Positions 41,920-51,217 are shown, numbered from the stretch's first letter. The stretch: 64,000 nt of DNA from Desulfuromusa sp. (GCA_016744595.1 JADGEB010000017.1:1-64000), one strand, 5' to 3'. A program made the numbers and translations. Notes: generated by a model not told the origin, from the letters alone.

Positions 41920-42234
41920 TTATTTGACGTGACAGCGCTTACAGTTCTTTTTCGCAGCAAAAGCGCGGGTGCCATTGTGGCACTTACCACAGAGTTCACC
42001 AGCATAAATCTTGTCCATATTAATTTCGACAGTTCCCTGCTTCATCTTTGGAAACATATCTTTGTTATGACATTCCTTACATTTGAAACCAGCATCTTTA
42101 TGGATCTTCCCAGAAAACTCAACCGCCCCCATTGCAGACTTATCGAAAGTCAGGGTTTTCTTTGGGGGAACAGCAATAACCGCAGTTGCGGCACAAAACA
42201 TTAATATCGACAGAAGCAGCATGATTTTTTTCAT
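41920..42234 (-). CDS. triheme cytochrome c7-like periplasmic protein
   Basis: 104 residues: a signal peptide (LLLSILMFCAATAVIA) and three CXXCH motifs, CKECH (52-56), CGKCH (82-86) and CKRCH (98-102), with extra His for bis-His ligation (SGKIHKDAGFKC). This matches the c7 size class of Desulfuromonas/Geobacter periplasmic electron carriers, although spacing differs from PpcA. A candidate sigma-70 promoter (TTGACG-N18-TATGGT on the minus strand, 42294-42323) lies about 60-90 bp upstream. It likely shuttles electrons towards outer-membrane conduits. Confidence 0.88.
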   Translation of the reverse strand: MKKIMLLLSILMFCAATAVIAVPPKKTLTFDKSAMGAVEFSGKIHKDAGFKCKECHNKDMFPKMKQGTVEINMDKIYAGELCGKCHNGTRAFAAKKNCKRCHVK

Positions 42235-42293
42235 CTAGTTCATCCTTTTTTGTTAGAGAGTTGAGTTGGTAGTGCTTTCAAAAAATATTTTAA

Positions 42294-42323
42294 ACCATAA
42301 GCGGATTCAGTAGTTGGCGTCAA
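42294..42323 (-). promoter_or_regulatory. candidate sigma-70 promoter of c7-like cytochrome gene
   Basis: On the minus strand TTGACG, an 18-bp spacer and TATGGT precede the cytochrome ATG by about 60 bp. Confidence 0.4.
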
Positions 42324-42441
42324 TACAGAGAGGAAGAATAAAAATTAGAAACATTGTAAAAATGACAAAAAATAGGGTAGCATGCCTTTTTTAATGATGG
42401 TGGCATCATCATAGGAAAAAAACTCAACTAAAGGAAATACT

Positions 42442-43653
42442 TTGGAACATTTTATTGCTCGACAGCCAATTTTTGATACCAAAGGTCGAGTCTACGCCTA
42501 CGAACTCCTGTTCCGTTCCGGACTGCATAATTATTTTGATTGTGATGATCAGGATCTTGCCGCAGCCAGCGTGATTGCCAACAGTAATCTGCTCTTTGAT
42601 TTGGATGAAATGACTGGTGGCACCAAAGCTTTCATCAACTGCACCAGCAAAGTATTGCAGGAAGATCTGATGACCACCCTGCCTCGCCAACAAGCAGTCG
42701 TTGAAGTTCTGGAGGATGTCAAACCCGATGACTCCATCATTGCTGCTTGTCAGCGACTCAAAAAACAGGGTTATACCCTAGCTCTCGATGATTTTGTCTA
42801 CCATGAAAACTTCGAACCCCTTCTGGAATTGGCTGATATTATAAAAGTTGACTTCCTCCTCAGTGATGTCGATGAACAGGAGCGTCTGGCGAAAATAATG
42901 ATCCCACGTGGGATCAAAATGTTAGCCGAAAAAGTTGAAACCCATGAAGTTTATGAACAAGCAAAACAAATGGGCTACCAACTCTTTCAGGGATATTTCT
43001 TTGCCAAACCGGTTATTATCTCACGTAAAGATATCCCGACCAATAAAGTCCAGTTTTTACGGATTCTTAAAGATATTCATGCTCAAGAAGTTGATTTTAA
43101 AAAACTGGCATTAACAATTCAAAGTGAAGTTTCTCTCTCCTACAAACTCCTTAAATTGATAAATTCTGCTGCCTTTGCCTTGCGTCATAAAGTCACTTCA
43201 ATTTTGCAAGCACTATCATTGCTCGGGCTGAGGGAGATTCGCAACTGGGTTTCACTCCTGTCGATTGCATCGATGGCAGACGACAAACCAGCCGAACTTG
43301 TGGTCAGCTCTCTGATCCGAGCACGACTCTGCGAACAGTTAGCGCAACCCTGTAAAATGGGAGATCGTCAGTCCGACATGTTCCTGATGGGGCTATTCTC
43401 TCTATTGGATGTTATCATGTCACGCCCAATTGGTGAGATTTTGCAAGAGATCACTGTGGAAGAAGATATCTTGGAGTCTCTGACAGGGACACCAGGAACG
43501 CTCCGATCTATTTTAGATCTGGTTATCGCCATAGAAAAAGGGGAGTGGGAACAAGTATCAAGATTGGCCATAGAACTCCAACTTGAGGAACAATCCCTTT
43601 CCACGACATATCTAGATGCCGTTAAATGGGCACAGGATATTTATTCCATGTAA
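42442..43653 (+). CDS. EAL-HDOD signalling protein
   Basis: 403 residues from a TTG start (AAAGGAAA upstream). The N-terminal EAL domain retains QPIFDTKGRVYAYELLFR, ALDDF, IIKVD, AEKVET and GYQLFQGYF. The E-A-L triplet itself is altered (ELLFR), as in the YuxH/CdgJ group, which usually does not hydrolyse c-di-GMP. The C-terminal HDOD domain spans about 200-380 (SYKLLKLINSAAF, ILQALSLLGLREIRNWVSLL). Such proteins act through protein contacts in motility or two-component pathways. Confidence 0.88.
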   Translation: MEHFIARQPIFDTKGRVYAYELLFRSGLHNYFDCDDQDLAAASVIANSNLLFDLDEMTGGTKAFINCTSKVLQEDLMTTLPRQQAVVEVLEDVKPDDSIIAACQRLKKQGYTLALDDFVYHENFEPLLELADIIKVDFLLSDVDEQERLAKIMIPRGIKMLAEKVETHEVYEQAKQMGYQLFQGYFFAKPVIISRKDIPTNKVQFLRILKDIHAQEVDFKKLALTIQSEVSLSYKLLKLINSAAFALRHKVTSILQALSLLGLREIRNWVSLLSIASMADDKPAELVVSSLIRARLCEQLAQPCKMGDRQSDMFLMGLFSLLDVIMSRPIGEILQEITVEEDILESLTGTPGTLRSILDLVIAIEKGEWEQVSRLAIELQLEEQSLSTTYLDAVKWAQDIYSM

Positions 43654-43677
43654 ACCAGTTCCAGTGGCTAAAAAGTT

Positions 43678-44073
43678 ATGACTGAAAAAATCTATCGATC
43701 AGATCAGGAATGGCAGCAACAGTTAGCTCCCAAAGCCTATTCAGTGGCTCGTGAAGCAGCTACGGAACCCGCTTTTACTGGACGCTACTGGGATCACCAT
43801 GAAAAAGGAACCTATGGTTGTATCTGCTGCGGGCAGGAATTGTTTCATTCAGACTGTAAATTTGATTCGGGAACAGGTTGGCCAAGTTTTTATCAACCGG
43901 TCGCTGAAGAAAATATTGCCAGTCAAGAAGATCGCAGCTTGTTTCGCGTCCGCACAGAAGCCCTTTGTGCATGTTGTGATGCCCATCTAGGACACATATT
44001 CCCTGATGGCCCACAACCTACAAAGCTGCGTTACTGTATCAATTCAGCAGCTCTTGATTTCACCCCTGAATAA
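43678..44073 (+). CDS. msrB: peptide methionine-R-sulfoxide reductase MsrB
   Basis: 131 residues. Zinc ligands C48, C51, C97 and C100 (CICC, CACC), catalytic C120 (RYCINSAAL), and conserved FDSGTGWPSFY and DAHLGHIF. It reduces methionine-R-sulfoxide in proteins using thioredoxin. No signal peptide, so cytoplasmic. It starts 25 bp after the EAL-HDOD gene. Confidence 0.95.
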   Translation: MTEKIYRSDQEWQQQLAPKAYSVAREAATEPAFTGRYWDHHEKGTYGCICCGQELFHSDCKFDSGTGWPSFYQPVAEENIASQEDRSLFRVRTEALCACCDAHLGHIFPDGPQPTKLRYCINSAALDFTPE

Positions 44074-44139
44074 TCCAATTGTACATAAAGAAGATAATTG
44101 ACAGGCTCTTTGTGGCAGGGTACAACAAACGCCTTTTCT

Positions 44140-44279
44140 CTAGCAGCCTGTTGGACCATCTGAGCTGTAGCGAAAATTTGGTCGGTTGAGATCAGATTTT
44201 GGTTCATTTGAGAAAAATAGCCATAGCTATTGGTCGAAAATGAGCGAAATGTGAGCCAGACAGACAAATTTGAAGCCAG
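44140..44279 (+). repeat. MITE-like repeat, truncated copy
   Basis: Starts with CTAGCAGCCTGTTGGACC and aligns with the complement of 13239-13408 for about 140 bp at roughly 80 percent identity by eye, including the block TAGCGAAAATTTGG and the central dyad AATAGCCATAGCTATT. The distal terminal repeat is missing; similarity ends at AAGCCAG (44273-44279), 8 bp before the next start codon. Confidence 0.75.
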
Positions 44280-44287
44280 GAGACCAG

Positions 44288-44710
44288 ATGACAAACAAAC
44301 AACTTTCTGCGGGTGATCATATCACCTCAAAATGTACAAAATGCAAAGATACGACTAACCACACAATCGTTGCTATGGTTGGTGAGACTGTTGCACGAGT
44401 AGAATGTAACACCTGTGGAGGAATCCACAATTATCGCAATGTGGTCACAAAAAAAACCACAACCAGAAGTAAAACCAGTAGCACCAGACCAGCAAAAACT
44501 AGTCGGATAGAAGCCGAATGGGAAAACTTGCTCGCCGAGGTAAATCCTGCTGATGCCACTCCCTACAACATCCAGATGTCAATCAAAAATGGGGATTTAA
44601 TTCAACACCCAAGTTTTGGCCTTGGTCGTGTCATCAACACCATCAAACCAAATAAGATGGAAGTCGTTTTCAGCACCGGAACCAAGTTGTTACGCTGCTC
44701 AGTAGCGTAG
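44288..44710 (+). CDS. zinc-ribbon protein, unknown function
   Basis: 140 residues from ATG 44288 (GGAG at 44279-44282). A four-cysteine zinc ribbon (C16, C19, C40, C43) is followed by a basic Thr/Lys/Ser linker. The C-terminal segment DLIQHPSFGLGRVINTIKPNKMEVVFSTGTKLLRC resembles the CarD/SH3-like beta-barrel seen in RNA-polymerase-binding proteins. A nucleic-acid or polymerase-associated role is possible. The truncated repeat provides its leader. Confidence 0.72.
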   Translation: MTNKQLSAGDHITSKCTKCKDTTNHTIVAMVGETVARVECNTCGGIHNYRNVVTKKTTTRSKTSSTRPAKTSRIEAEWENLLAEVNPADATPYNIQMSIKNGDLIQHPSFGLGRVINTIKPNKMEVVFSTGTKLLRCSVA

Positions 44711-44795
44711 TTTTTTTCGCGATTGAATTGACAAGCCCGCGTACTTCCTGTTTATTTGTTGACAGAGCTTCCCCACAGGCGTTCATCAGGAATCA

Positions 44796-45848
44796 ATGGC
44801 CATGTCTAGATCTGAACATAAAAGTGCTGGATTCATTCTAACTCTGGCGGCATTGATTATTATCATTGCCGGGATTAAAACGGCTCAAGCTCTTTTGGTT
44901 CCATTTCTCCTCGCTTTTTTTATCTCCATCATCTGTGCAGGGCCCTTTCACTGGCTACAACAACGTAAAGTTCCTGCTCCAGTTGCGTTGCTACTGGTCA
45001 TTGTTGTTGTCATGCTTGGAGGATTGATCGTTCTGACTCTTATCGGTACGTCGGTCAACGATTTCACCAATGAACTTCCCGTCTATCAGGAACAGTTGCG
45101 TGCCCAAACCCTGACGCTGTTCGATTGGCTGGAAAAAATGGGGGTGAAACTCTCAAAAGAAGTATTACTTGAACACTTCAACCCAGGAAAAATCATGCAA
45201 TCAGCAGCCAGCATGCTTGCAACAGCTGGTGGAGTTCTTACCAATTCATTCATGATTTTGTTGACAGTGATTTTTATTCTCTTTGAAGCTGCTGGCATGC
45301 CAAATAAACTACGAGCTGCTCTGCCAAATGCCGACTCCTCCTTAGCTTCCTTTGAAAAGTTCATTACTGGTGTCCGTCAATATTTGGCGATCAAAACTCT
45401 GGTCAGTCTGGCCACCGGGCTGGTAGTCACTATCGGGCTACTGTTACTCGGGTTAGACTACGCACCGCTGTGGGGAATGATTGCATTTTTGCTCAACTAT
45501 GTCCCAAATATTGGTTCAATCATTGCGGCAGTACCGGCAATCCTCCTGGCAGTTGTACAACTGGGACCTATCCATTCCTTACTGGTTGCTGCTCTTTATC
45601 TACTGACCAATGTCATTATGGGAAATGCCGTTGAACCTCGACTGATGGGGCAAAAACTTGGCCTTTCAGCTTTGGTCATTTTCATCTCATTAGTTTTCTG
45701 GGGATGGGTCCTCGGTCCAGTCGGTATGCTCCTTTCGGTTCCATTAACTATGGTTGTTAAAATTGCTTTGGAAGTGAATGAGTCAACCCGCTGGATGGCT
45801 ATACTACTCAGCTCTGATGTCGCAGCTAAAGCAATCGCCAAAGATTAA
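44796..45848 (+). CDS. AI-2E family (PerM/TqsA-like) membrane transporter
   Basis: 350 residues, AGGA 5 bases before ATG. Eight or so helices with the family arrangement: two N-terminal pairs (ILTLAALIIIIAGIKTAQALLVPFLLAFFISII), an amphipathic soluble segment (about 85-150), then GVRQYLAIKTLVSLATGL, LLNYVPNIGSIIAAVPAILLA and SALVIFISLVFWGWVLGPVGMLLSVPL. The PNIGSIIA and GPxGMLLSVPL blocks are diagnostic. Members export AI-2 or act as Na+(Li+)/H+ antiporters; which applies here is not evident. Confidence 0.9.
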   Translation: MAMSRSEHKSAGFILTLAALIIIIAGIKTAQALLVPFLLAFFISIICAGPFHWLQQRKVPAPVALLLVIVVVMLGGLIVLTLIGTSVNDFTNELPVYQEQLRAQTLTLFDWLEKMGVKLSKEVLLEHFNPGKIMQSAASMLATAGGVLTNSFMILLTVIFILFEAAGMPNKLRAALPNADSSLASFEKFITGVRQYLAIKTLVSLATGLVVTIGLLLLGLDYAPLWGMIAFLLNYVPNIGSIIAAVPAILLAVVQLGPIHSLLVAALYLLTNVIMGNAVEPRLMGQKLGLSALVIFISLVFWGWVLGPVGMLLSVPLTMVVKIALEVNESTRWMAILLSSDVAAKAIAKD

Positions 45849-45912
45849 TGGCTTAGCCATCGTGTGATAAATTACAACTTGCACCCTCTCCTGATTATTA
45901 TTGGAGGCTCTC

Positions 45913-46989
45913 TTGCTCTACAGACCTTTTGGTAAAACCGACAAAAATATTTCCGTAATCAGTTTTGGTGGAATGCGTTTCTCTGAACCACAGCAGCTAG
46001 AAAAAAGTTCAGACCTTCTTCTTTATGCACACAGCAAAGGAATCAACTATTTCGACACAGCTCCGGTTTACTGTGGCGACCGAAGTGAGGATATCTTGGG
46101 TCACGCTTTGCGCCAGCTGCCACGAGAGAGCTTTTATGTTTCAACAAAAAGTAGCCGGGCAAAAGGTGATGACCTGCGTAAAGGTATCGAACGCAGTCTG
46201 CAACGGCTAGGAGTTGAAAAGATTGACTTTTTCTACATCTGGCACCTGATGGATCAAGCAGATTGGGAAAAGCGAAAGCAGGATGGAGCCGTAGAAGCGG
46301 CATTACAAGCCAAAGAAGAGGGATTGATTGGACACGTGCTCTGTTCCTCTCATATGGAAGGAGAAGGTCTGGCCGGAGTCCTGAATGAGGAAATTTTTGA
46401 AGGAGTTCTGCTCGGCTATAATGCCATCAATTTCCCCTACCGCAGTGCTGCCGTGGAGCAGGCAGGAAAACAAGGAATTGGCGTTGTCACGATGAACCCG
46501 CTGGGTGGTGGTCTGATTCCACAAAACCCAGAGCGCTTTAACTTTCTCACAACTGACACAGCCAACGATGTTGTCAGTGCAGCATTACAATTCAACTTAT
46601 CTCACCCCGACATAACCACAGCACTGGTAGGTTTTTCAAATATTCGGGAAATAGATCAAGCTGTAAGTGCGGCAGAGAACTTCATCCCCTACAGCCAAGA
46701 ACAACAACAAAAACTGCAGGTCAATATTGAAACAGCCTTTGACGGTCTTTGTACTGGTTGTGGTTATTGCCTTCCCTGCCCTGTAGACATCCCGATTCCA
46801 AAATATCTGGACAGCTATAATCAACTGATTCTGACGAATGGTGACCGACAGACGGTGCTAAATCGCTACCGATTTCACTGGGGCATCACCCCACAACAAG
46901 CCAAAGAATGCATCAGTTGTGGTGACTGCGAGGAACGTTGCACCCAGCACCTTCCGATTATTCAAAGGTTAAAAGAACTCCCCCTTTGA
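45913..46989 (+). CDS. aldo/keto reductase with C-terminal 4Fe-4S motifs
   Basis: 358 residues from TTG 45913, 5 bases after GGAGG. The AKR barrel (about 1-265) shows FGGMRF, YFDTAPVYCGDRSEDILGHAL (catalytic Asp/Tyr), DFFYIWHLMD and GVVTMNPLGGGL. The C-terminal extension carries CTGCGYCLPCPVDIPIP and CISCGDCEERCTQHLPI, two ferredoxin-like Cys groups. This Fe-S AKR subfamily is common in anaerobes. Substrate unknown; electrons may pass to or from ferredoxin rather than only NADPH. Confidence 0.9.
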   Translation: MLYRPFGKTDKNISVISFGGMRFSEPQQLEKSSDLLLYAHSKGINYFDTAPVYCGDRSEDILGHALRQLPRESFYVSTKSSRAKGDDLRKGIERSLQRLGVEKIDFFYIWHLMDQADWEKRKQDGAVEAALQAKEEGLIGHVLCSSHMEGEGLAGVLNEEIFEGVLLGYNAINFPYRSAAVEQAGKQGIGVVTMNPLGGGLIPQNPERFNFLTTDTANDVVSAALQFNLSHPDITTALVGFSNIREIDQAVSAAENFIPYSQEQQQKLQVNIETAFDGLCTGCGYCLPCPVDIPIPKYLDSYNQLILTNGDRQTVLNRYRFHWGITPQQAKECISCGDCEERCTQHLPIIQRLKELPL

Positions 46990-47014
46990 TGGTAAAATTG
47001 CTGAGAGTGAGGGA

Positions 47015-48412
47015 TCAGACCAAATTGTACTTTTTCGCTTGATAACGTAATACGTCATAACTGATCTGCAGCAACCCAGCCGCCTTGGTCATATTATTTC
47101 CTGTCCGCTCCAAAGCAAGTTGTAACAGCTCCTTTTCAACCTCTTCCAAGGAAATTCCTTCATCAGGAAGGAGAATATGAAATTTTTTCCTGCGCTCGGT
47201 CGTTTGTGATTGTCGCCCACCGATATCTAACGGTAAACAATTGACCGCCAAACTCTCCATGTCTTCCATCACCACGCAGCGCTCGATAACATTCCGTAAC
47301 TCCCGAACATTACCGGGCCAAGAATATGATTCCAAGAGCTTTTCGGCATCTTTTTCGATTGTTTCGACCTGTTTTTTAGAATATTTCTGAGCGAAACGCT
47401 GTAAAAAATATCGGGTCAACAAAACGACATCTGCCGCCCGGTCTTTAAGAGGTGGTAAATCCAGAGAGAAGGAACTCAAGCGATAATAGAGATCCTCTCT
47501 AAAAGTACCATTCTCAACCAACGCCTTCAGATCACGATTTGTACAGGCGATAATAGTCACATCTATTGGCAAATCAACTTTTCCACCAACTCTGCGAACG
47601 GTTCGTTCCTCTAAAACCCGGAGCAATTTCCCTTGTAACTCAGGACGCATATCACCAATTTCATCCAGTAACAACGTTCCACCGTTGGCAAGCTCAAAAA
47701 CCCCCTTTTTATCTGTTTTTGCGTCGGTGAAAGCACCCTTGACATGACCGAACAGCTCCCCTTCAATCAGATTTTCAGGCAAAGCGGTACAGTTAATTGC
47801 AATGTAGGGAATTTTTTCAAAATCGGCATGAGATGAAAATCGCCAATAGTGGATATTGCGTGCTAAAACCTCTTTTCCCGTTCCTGATTTCCCCGTGATC
47901 AAAACTGAAGAAACTCCAGCAGTCGCAATCTTTTCGGCATCAACAAGGAGGTGTTGAATAATAATTGATTCACCAATAAAAGACTGACTCATAGTCGCAA
48001 GTTGTGATCGCTTCAGGTAGGCAATTTCATCCTGCAAACGGACATTATTCAACAATCGATCAACAACAATTTTAACTTCCTCAACATTGAAAGGTTTGTG
48101 CAAATAATCTGATGCACCAAACCGCAAAGCCCGTATCGCCGACTCACTGGAATCATCCCCGGTCAACATCACTACTGGAAATTTGACATGTTCATCTTGA
48201 AGCATTTTAAGAATATCAAGCCCGTTCAGTTCTTCTCCCAGATTAATATCCAGCAGCATAATATCTGGCTGCCAAGCGATAATTTTTTCTACCGCGTTTA
48301 TAGAACTGTGTAAAAGATGTGTTTCATAGCCTTCCTTACGCAGACCTCGTGACAGCATAGAAATAATCAATTCATCATCATCCAGTAGCAGTATCCGACC
48401 TTTTTTAATCAT
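47015..48412 (-). CDS. NtrC-family response regulator with GAFTDA variant
   Basis: 465 residues. The receiver has phospho-acceptor D55 (IMLLDINLG). The AAA+ domain has Walker A GKSGTGKE and Walker B GGTLLLDEIGD. The sigma-54 contact loop reads GAFTDA at residues 226-231 instead of GAFTGA. A Fis-type HTH (TGNNMTKAAGLLQISYDVLRYQAKKY) is C-terminal. It overlaps the kinase stop as ATGA. The sigma-54 promoter of the outer-membrane cytochrome operon (51218-51234) is the nearest plausible target. Confidence 0.9.
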   Translation of the reverse strand: MIKKGRILLLDDDELIISMLSRGLRKEGYETHLLHSSINAVEKIIAWQPDIMLLDINLGEELNGLDILKMLQDEHVKFPVVMLTGDDSSESAIRALRFGASDYLHKPFNVEEVKIVVDRLLNNVRLQDEIAYLKRSQLATMSQSFIGESIIIQHLLVDAEKIATAGVSSVLITGKSGTGKEVLARNIHYWRFSSHADFEKIPYIAINCTALPENLIEGELFGHVKGAFTDAKTDKKGVFELANGGTLLLDEIGDMRPELQGKLLRVLEERTVRRVGGKVDLPIDVTIIACTNRDLKALVENGTFREDLYYRLSSFSLDLPPLKDRAADVVLLTRYFLQRFAQKYSKKQVETIEKDAEKLLESYSWPGNVRELRNVIERCVVMEDMESLAVNCLPLDIGGRQSQTTERRKKFHILLPDEGISLEEVEKELLQLALERTGNNMTKAAGLLQISYDVLRYQAKKYNLV

Positions 48413-50232
48413 AGCAAAGCCTCCCGATGGTGACGTTGGAATGGCAAAACAATTGCAAACTCGGTTCCTCCACAGGAAGGAGCATTCGCTTCAATCGTAC
48501 CACCATGCTCTTCGATAATTCTTTTACTAATCGCCAGACCAAGCCCATTCCCTTTAGATTTTGTGGTCATAAAAGGCTGGAAAATATTTGCCAACACTTT
48601 CTCAGGAATGCCTTTCCCCATATCAGTTATATTGATTTCAAGCGACTCTTCATCCCTCCTACGAGTTGATACATTAATTTCTCCACCTTCAGGCATTGCC
48701 TCTATAGCATTGAGAAAAATATTCAAAATGACCTGCTGTAATTGAGCCGAATCGGCTTCGAGTTGAGGGAGATCAACAGCAAAGCGTTTCACAAACCCTA
48801 CCCCCTCTTTAGATGAAGTTTTTCCGGCAATTGACATGTTTTGAATTGAATTATCCAAGAGCTTATTCAAATCAAACCACTCGTAATGTAATTGAGGTGG
48901 CCGAGCATAATTCAATAGTCCTTTAAGTAACTTTTCAACCCGGTTAGTCTCATTGATCACCCGAGCAAATAAGTCTTGATCTTCGCCGCAGAGATCCAAT
49001 TCATCAGCCAGAACTTCGAGGGTCACTTTGATTCCAGCCAGCGGATTTTTGATTTCGTGAGCAAGACCAGCCGCCATTTCACCAACCAACACCATCTGGT
49101 TAGCCCGTTGCAACCGAGCCTCTTCCTTTTTTTTCTGGGTAATGTCACGACTAAAAACCAGAGCATATTTTTCTTCACTCAAATCGAGCAAGCCAACGTC
49201 AACCTCAGCCAGAAACAGCTGACCACTTTTTTTTCTACGTTCTACAACATAATGCATCCAGTTACCATCTAAGGCACATTGAAGTCGCTCAGGACATTCG
49301 TCATCACAAGAAACATCAGCGATATTCATCCCTGACAGGTCTTCCACCTGGTAGTCATGCATCGCCGCAGCAGCTGGGTTGGCAGAAACAATCAGACCCT
49401 CTCGTTCCTCCGCAAGATCAAGAATAAAAATACCATCACCAGCACTTTCAAACAGAGTCTGGTAGAGCTTGCGGGTCGCTAACAACTCATCTTGCTGGAG
49501 TTTAAGAGATTGACTCATACTGTTGAAGGAATCTGCTAGCTGCTTGAATTCATATTTTAATTTATTTTCTATCCGATATTCCAGATTACCACTCTTCAAG
49601 ACGTCAGACGCCTGAACAAGGGTTTCGACAGAGCCGGTAAAACTTTTCAGAAAGTATGCGGTAGTCATAAGAATGGCAATAGGGCCAACAATGACCAGAA
49701 AAATAATCAGATGTTTAACTCGGATAATATCTTGATAAAGAGTATTGGAACGCGAGGCAAATTGCCCACCAATATTGTTGATAAAAGACTCAGCGGCAAA
49801 ATCAAGTTCGCCCCCATACTGTAACGTGCTAGAAATCAAACTCTTATATTCAAGACTATCTGGGGGCAGGTTCAGTATATTATTTAACTGATCAGTATAG
49901 TTTTTATTGGATAGTTGAAGTTGGCTAAGTTGGGCTACTATTTCTTTAGAGTACTCACAGCTAAAACAATTTTCTATGGTTTCTATTAACCTTGAAATAT
50001 CAATTTGTAGCAATGCCAAATCATTAGTATGAGGAATATTTTGCTGCTGTAAAACATCCTGGTTTTTTTCTATTCCTCGCTGTAGACCTTCTATCGAATC
50101 CCGAGTCTGATGCACGGTGATTGCGCGTTCCAATTGGCTGGTTGCTTCGTCAATGGAATAAATAATATAAGATCCACCGATCAGAAAACAGACCAACATA
50201 ATAGTAAGCCCCTGCAAAATATGACGTTTCAT
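48409..50232 (-). CDS. sensor histidine kinase with periplasmic CxxC and PAS domain
   Basis: 607 residues. TM1 (about 8-27), a helical periplasmic domain (28-172) containing C89-F-S-C92, TM2 (about 175-195), HAMP, and a PAS domain (about 253-365) with C309, C313 and C319 (VSCDDECPERLQC). HisKA follows (H392 in AGLAHEIKNPLAG), then HATPase (NIFLNAIEAM, DMGKGIP, GNGLGLAI). The cysteine placement in both sensor regions suggests redox or metal sensing, which is inference. The partner is the NtrC-type regulator that overlaps it. Confidence 0.88.
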   Translation of the reverse strand: MKRHILQGLTIMLVCFLIGGSYIIYSIDEATSQLERAITVHQTRDSIEGLQRGIEKNQDVLQQQNIPHTNDLALLQIDISRLIETIENCFSCEYSKEIVAQLSQLQLSNKNYTDQLNNILNLPPDSLEYKSLISSTLQYGGELDFAAESFINNIGGQFASRSNTLYQDIIRVKHLIIFLVIVGPIAILMTTAYFLKSFTGSVETLVQASDVLKSGNLEYRIENKLKYEFKQLADSFNSMSQSLKLQQDELLATRKLYQTLFESAGDGIFILDLAEEREGLIVSANPAAAAMHDYQVEDLSGMNIADVSCDDECPERLQCALDGNWMHYVVERRKKSGQLFLAEVDVGLLDLSEEKYALVFSRDITQKKKEEARLQRANQMVLVGEMAAGLAHEIKNPLAGIKVTLEVLADELDLCGEDQDLFARVINETNRVEKLLKGLLNYARPPQLHYEWFDLNKLLDNSIQNMSIAGKTSSKEGVGFVKRFAVDLPQLEADSAQLQQVILNIFLNAIEAMPEGGEINVSTRRRDEESLEINITDMGKGIPEKVLANIFQPFMTTKSKGNGLGLAISKRIIEEHGGTIEANAPSCGGTEFAIVLPFQRHHREALL

Positions 50233-50518
50233 AAAAATACTTCACCTTAAGTTTGTGTACTTCAAACTTTGAGATATTGAGCCACAGCAAACCACACAAT
50301 ATCGGTCAACAATATCATGAAATAGTATAAATAGGTATCATTCGGGGAGATCACGTTTTAATGCTAGCCACTGACAGAGGGTTTGTATGCCTTGAGATAA
50401 GATTTACTAGGAGTAAATAGAGACAGGTCATCTGGAAAAAATGTTGAATTCACTGATATAGCCTCTCCACTCATCTCCCCAAATGTTCCACTCATAACAT
50501 CTACGGATTGGTTCCCTG

Positions 50519-50908
50519 TTATTTGAGCAATGCACTGGCAATATAATCAACCAGTTTTTTATATTTGAAAGGTTTTTCCAACAGGCTCCAAGTGCTGGCG
50601 GAACGGATGGCTTCAATCTTGGCTATCATTTCCTTAGATTGAGCATCTCCAGTCGTCATAAGAATTATGGGTACCTGAGGAAAACGTTCCGTCATCACAG
50701 CCAGAAGCTTGAAGCTACAGCTCTCTGTCATGTCGAGATCGAGAAGAAAAAGATCAAACCCAATAACATCCTGTTGTTCCTGAGCCAGACTAGTATTTGG
50801 AGCAGTGACAATATCAACCGGCTTATTTCGATAAGCTCGTGATACCGCCGACAGAATCACCGACTGATCAGTAACAATCTGGACTCGTGCTGGTCGAATA
50901 CTCATCAT
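50519..50908 (-). CDS. divergent single-domain receiver-like protein
   Basis: 129 residues. The fold pattern of a response regulator receiver is visible: RVQIVTDQSVILSAVSRAY, phospho-acceptor region FDLFLLDLDMTES, VPIILMTTGDAQSKE and SLLEKPFKYKKLVDYI with the conserved Lys-Pro. The usual acidic pair near the N-terminus is replaced by TDQ, so phosphorylation may be weak or absent. No output domain. It lies between the kinase/NtrC pair and the porin-cytochrome operon and may modulate that pathway. Confidence 0.75.
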   Translation of the reverse strand: MMSIRPARVQIVTDQSVILSAVSRAYRNKPVDIVTAPNTSLAQEQQDVIGFDLFLLDLDMTESCSFKLLAVMTERFPQVPIILMTTGDAQSKEMIAKIEAIRSASTWSLLEKPFKYKKLVDYIASALLK

Positions 50909-51099
50909 AGTTATTTATCCAGCAAATCAAAAATGATTTATACCTAGCCAGGAAAACATAGCAAGAGCCGTTCCAATTCTTACACTACGACTCTTGCAGG
51001 CAACGTCCAATTCAAGACGCAATAATAGTAGGAATTCTACCACCATAAAACTGGGAAAATCCCCAAAAGAACAATCAAACATAGATTCCCGCCAACTTA

Positions 51100-51133
51100 G
51101 GGAATTTTACCGAATGAGTTTGGTAAAATTCCC
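51100..51133. promoter_or_regulatory. 12-bp perfect inverted repeat, candidate activator site
   Basis: GGGAATTTTACC, a 10-base spacer, then GGTAAAATTCCC. There is no T-tract, so a terminator is unlikely. It lies about 85 bp before the -24 element of the sigma-54 promoter, where an NtrC-type activator would bind. Confidence 0.6.
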
Positions 51134-51217
51134 AAATCAACCACCCAATCGACCCAATGCCGCCATTTCTTATTAGCTAACTATCCGTTAAATAAGAGAA
51201 ATATATTTACCCCAATC

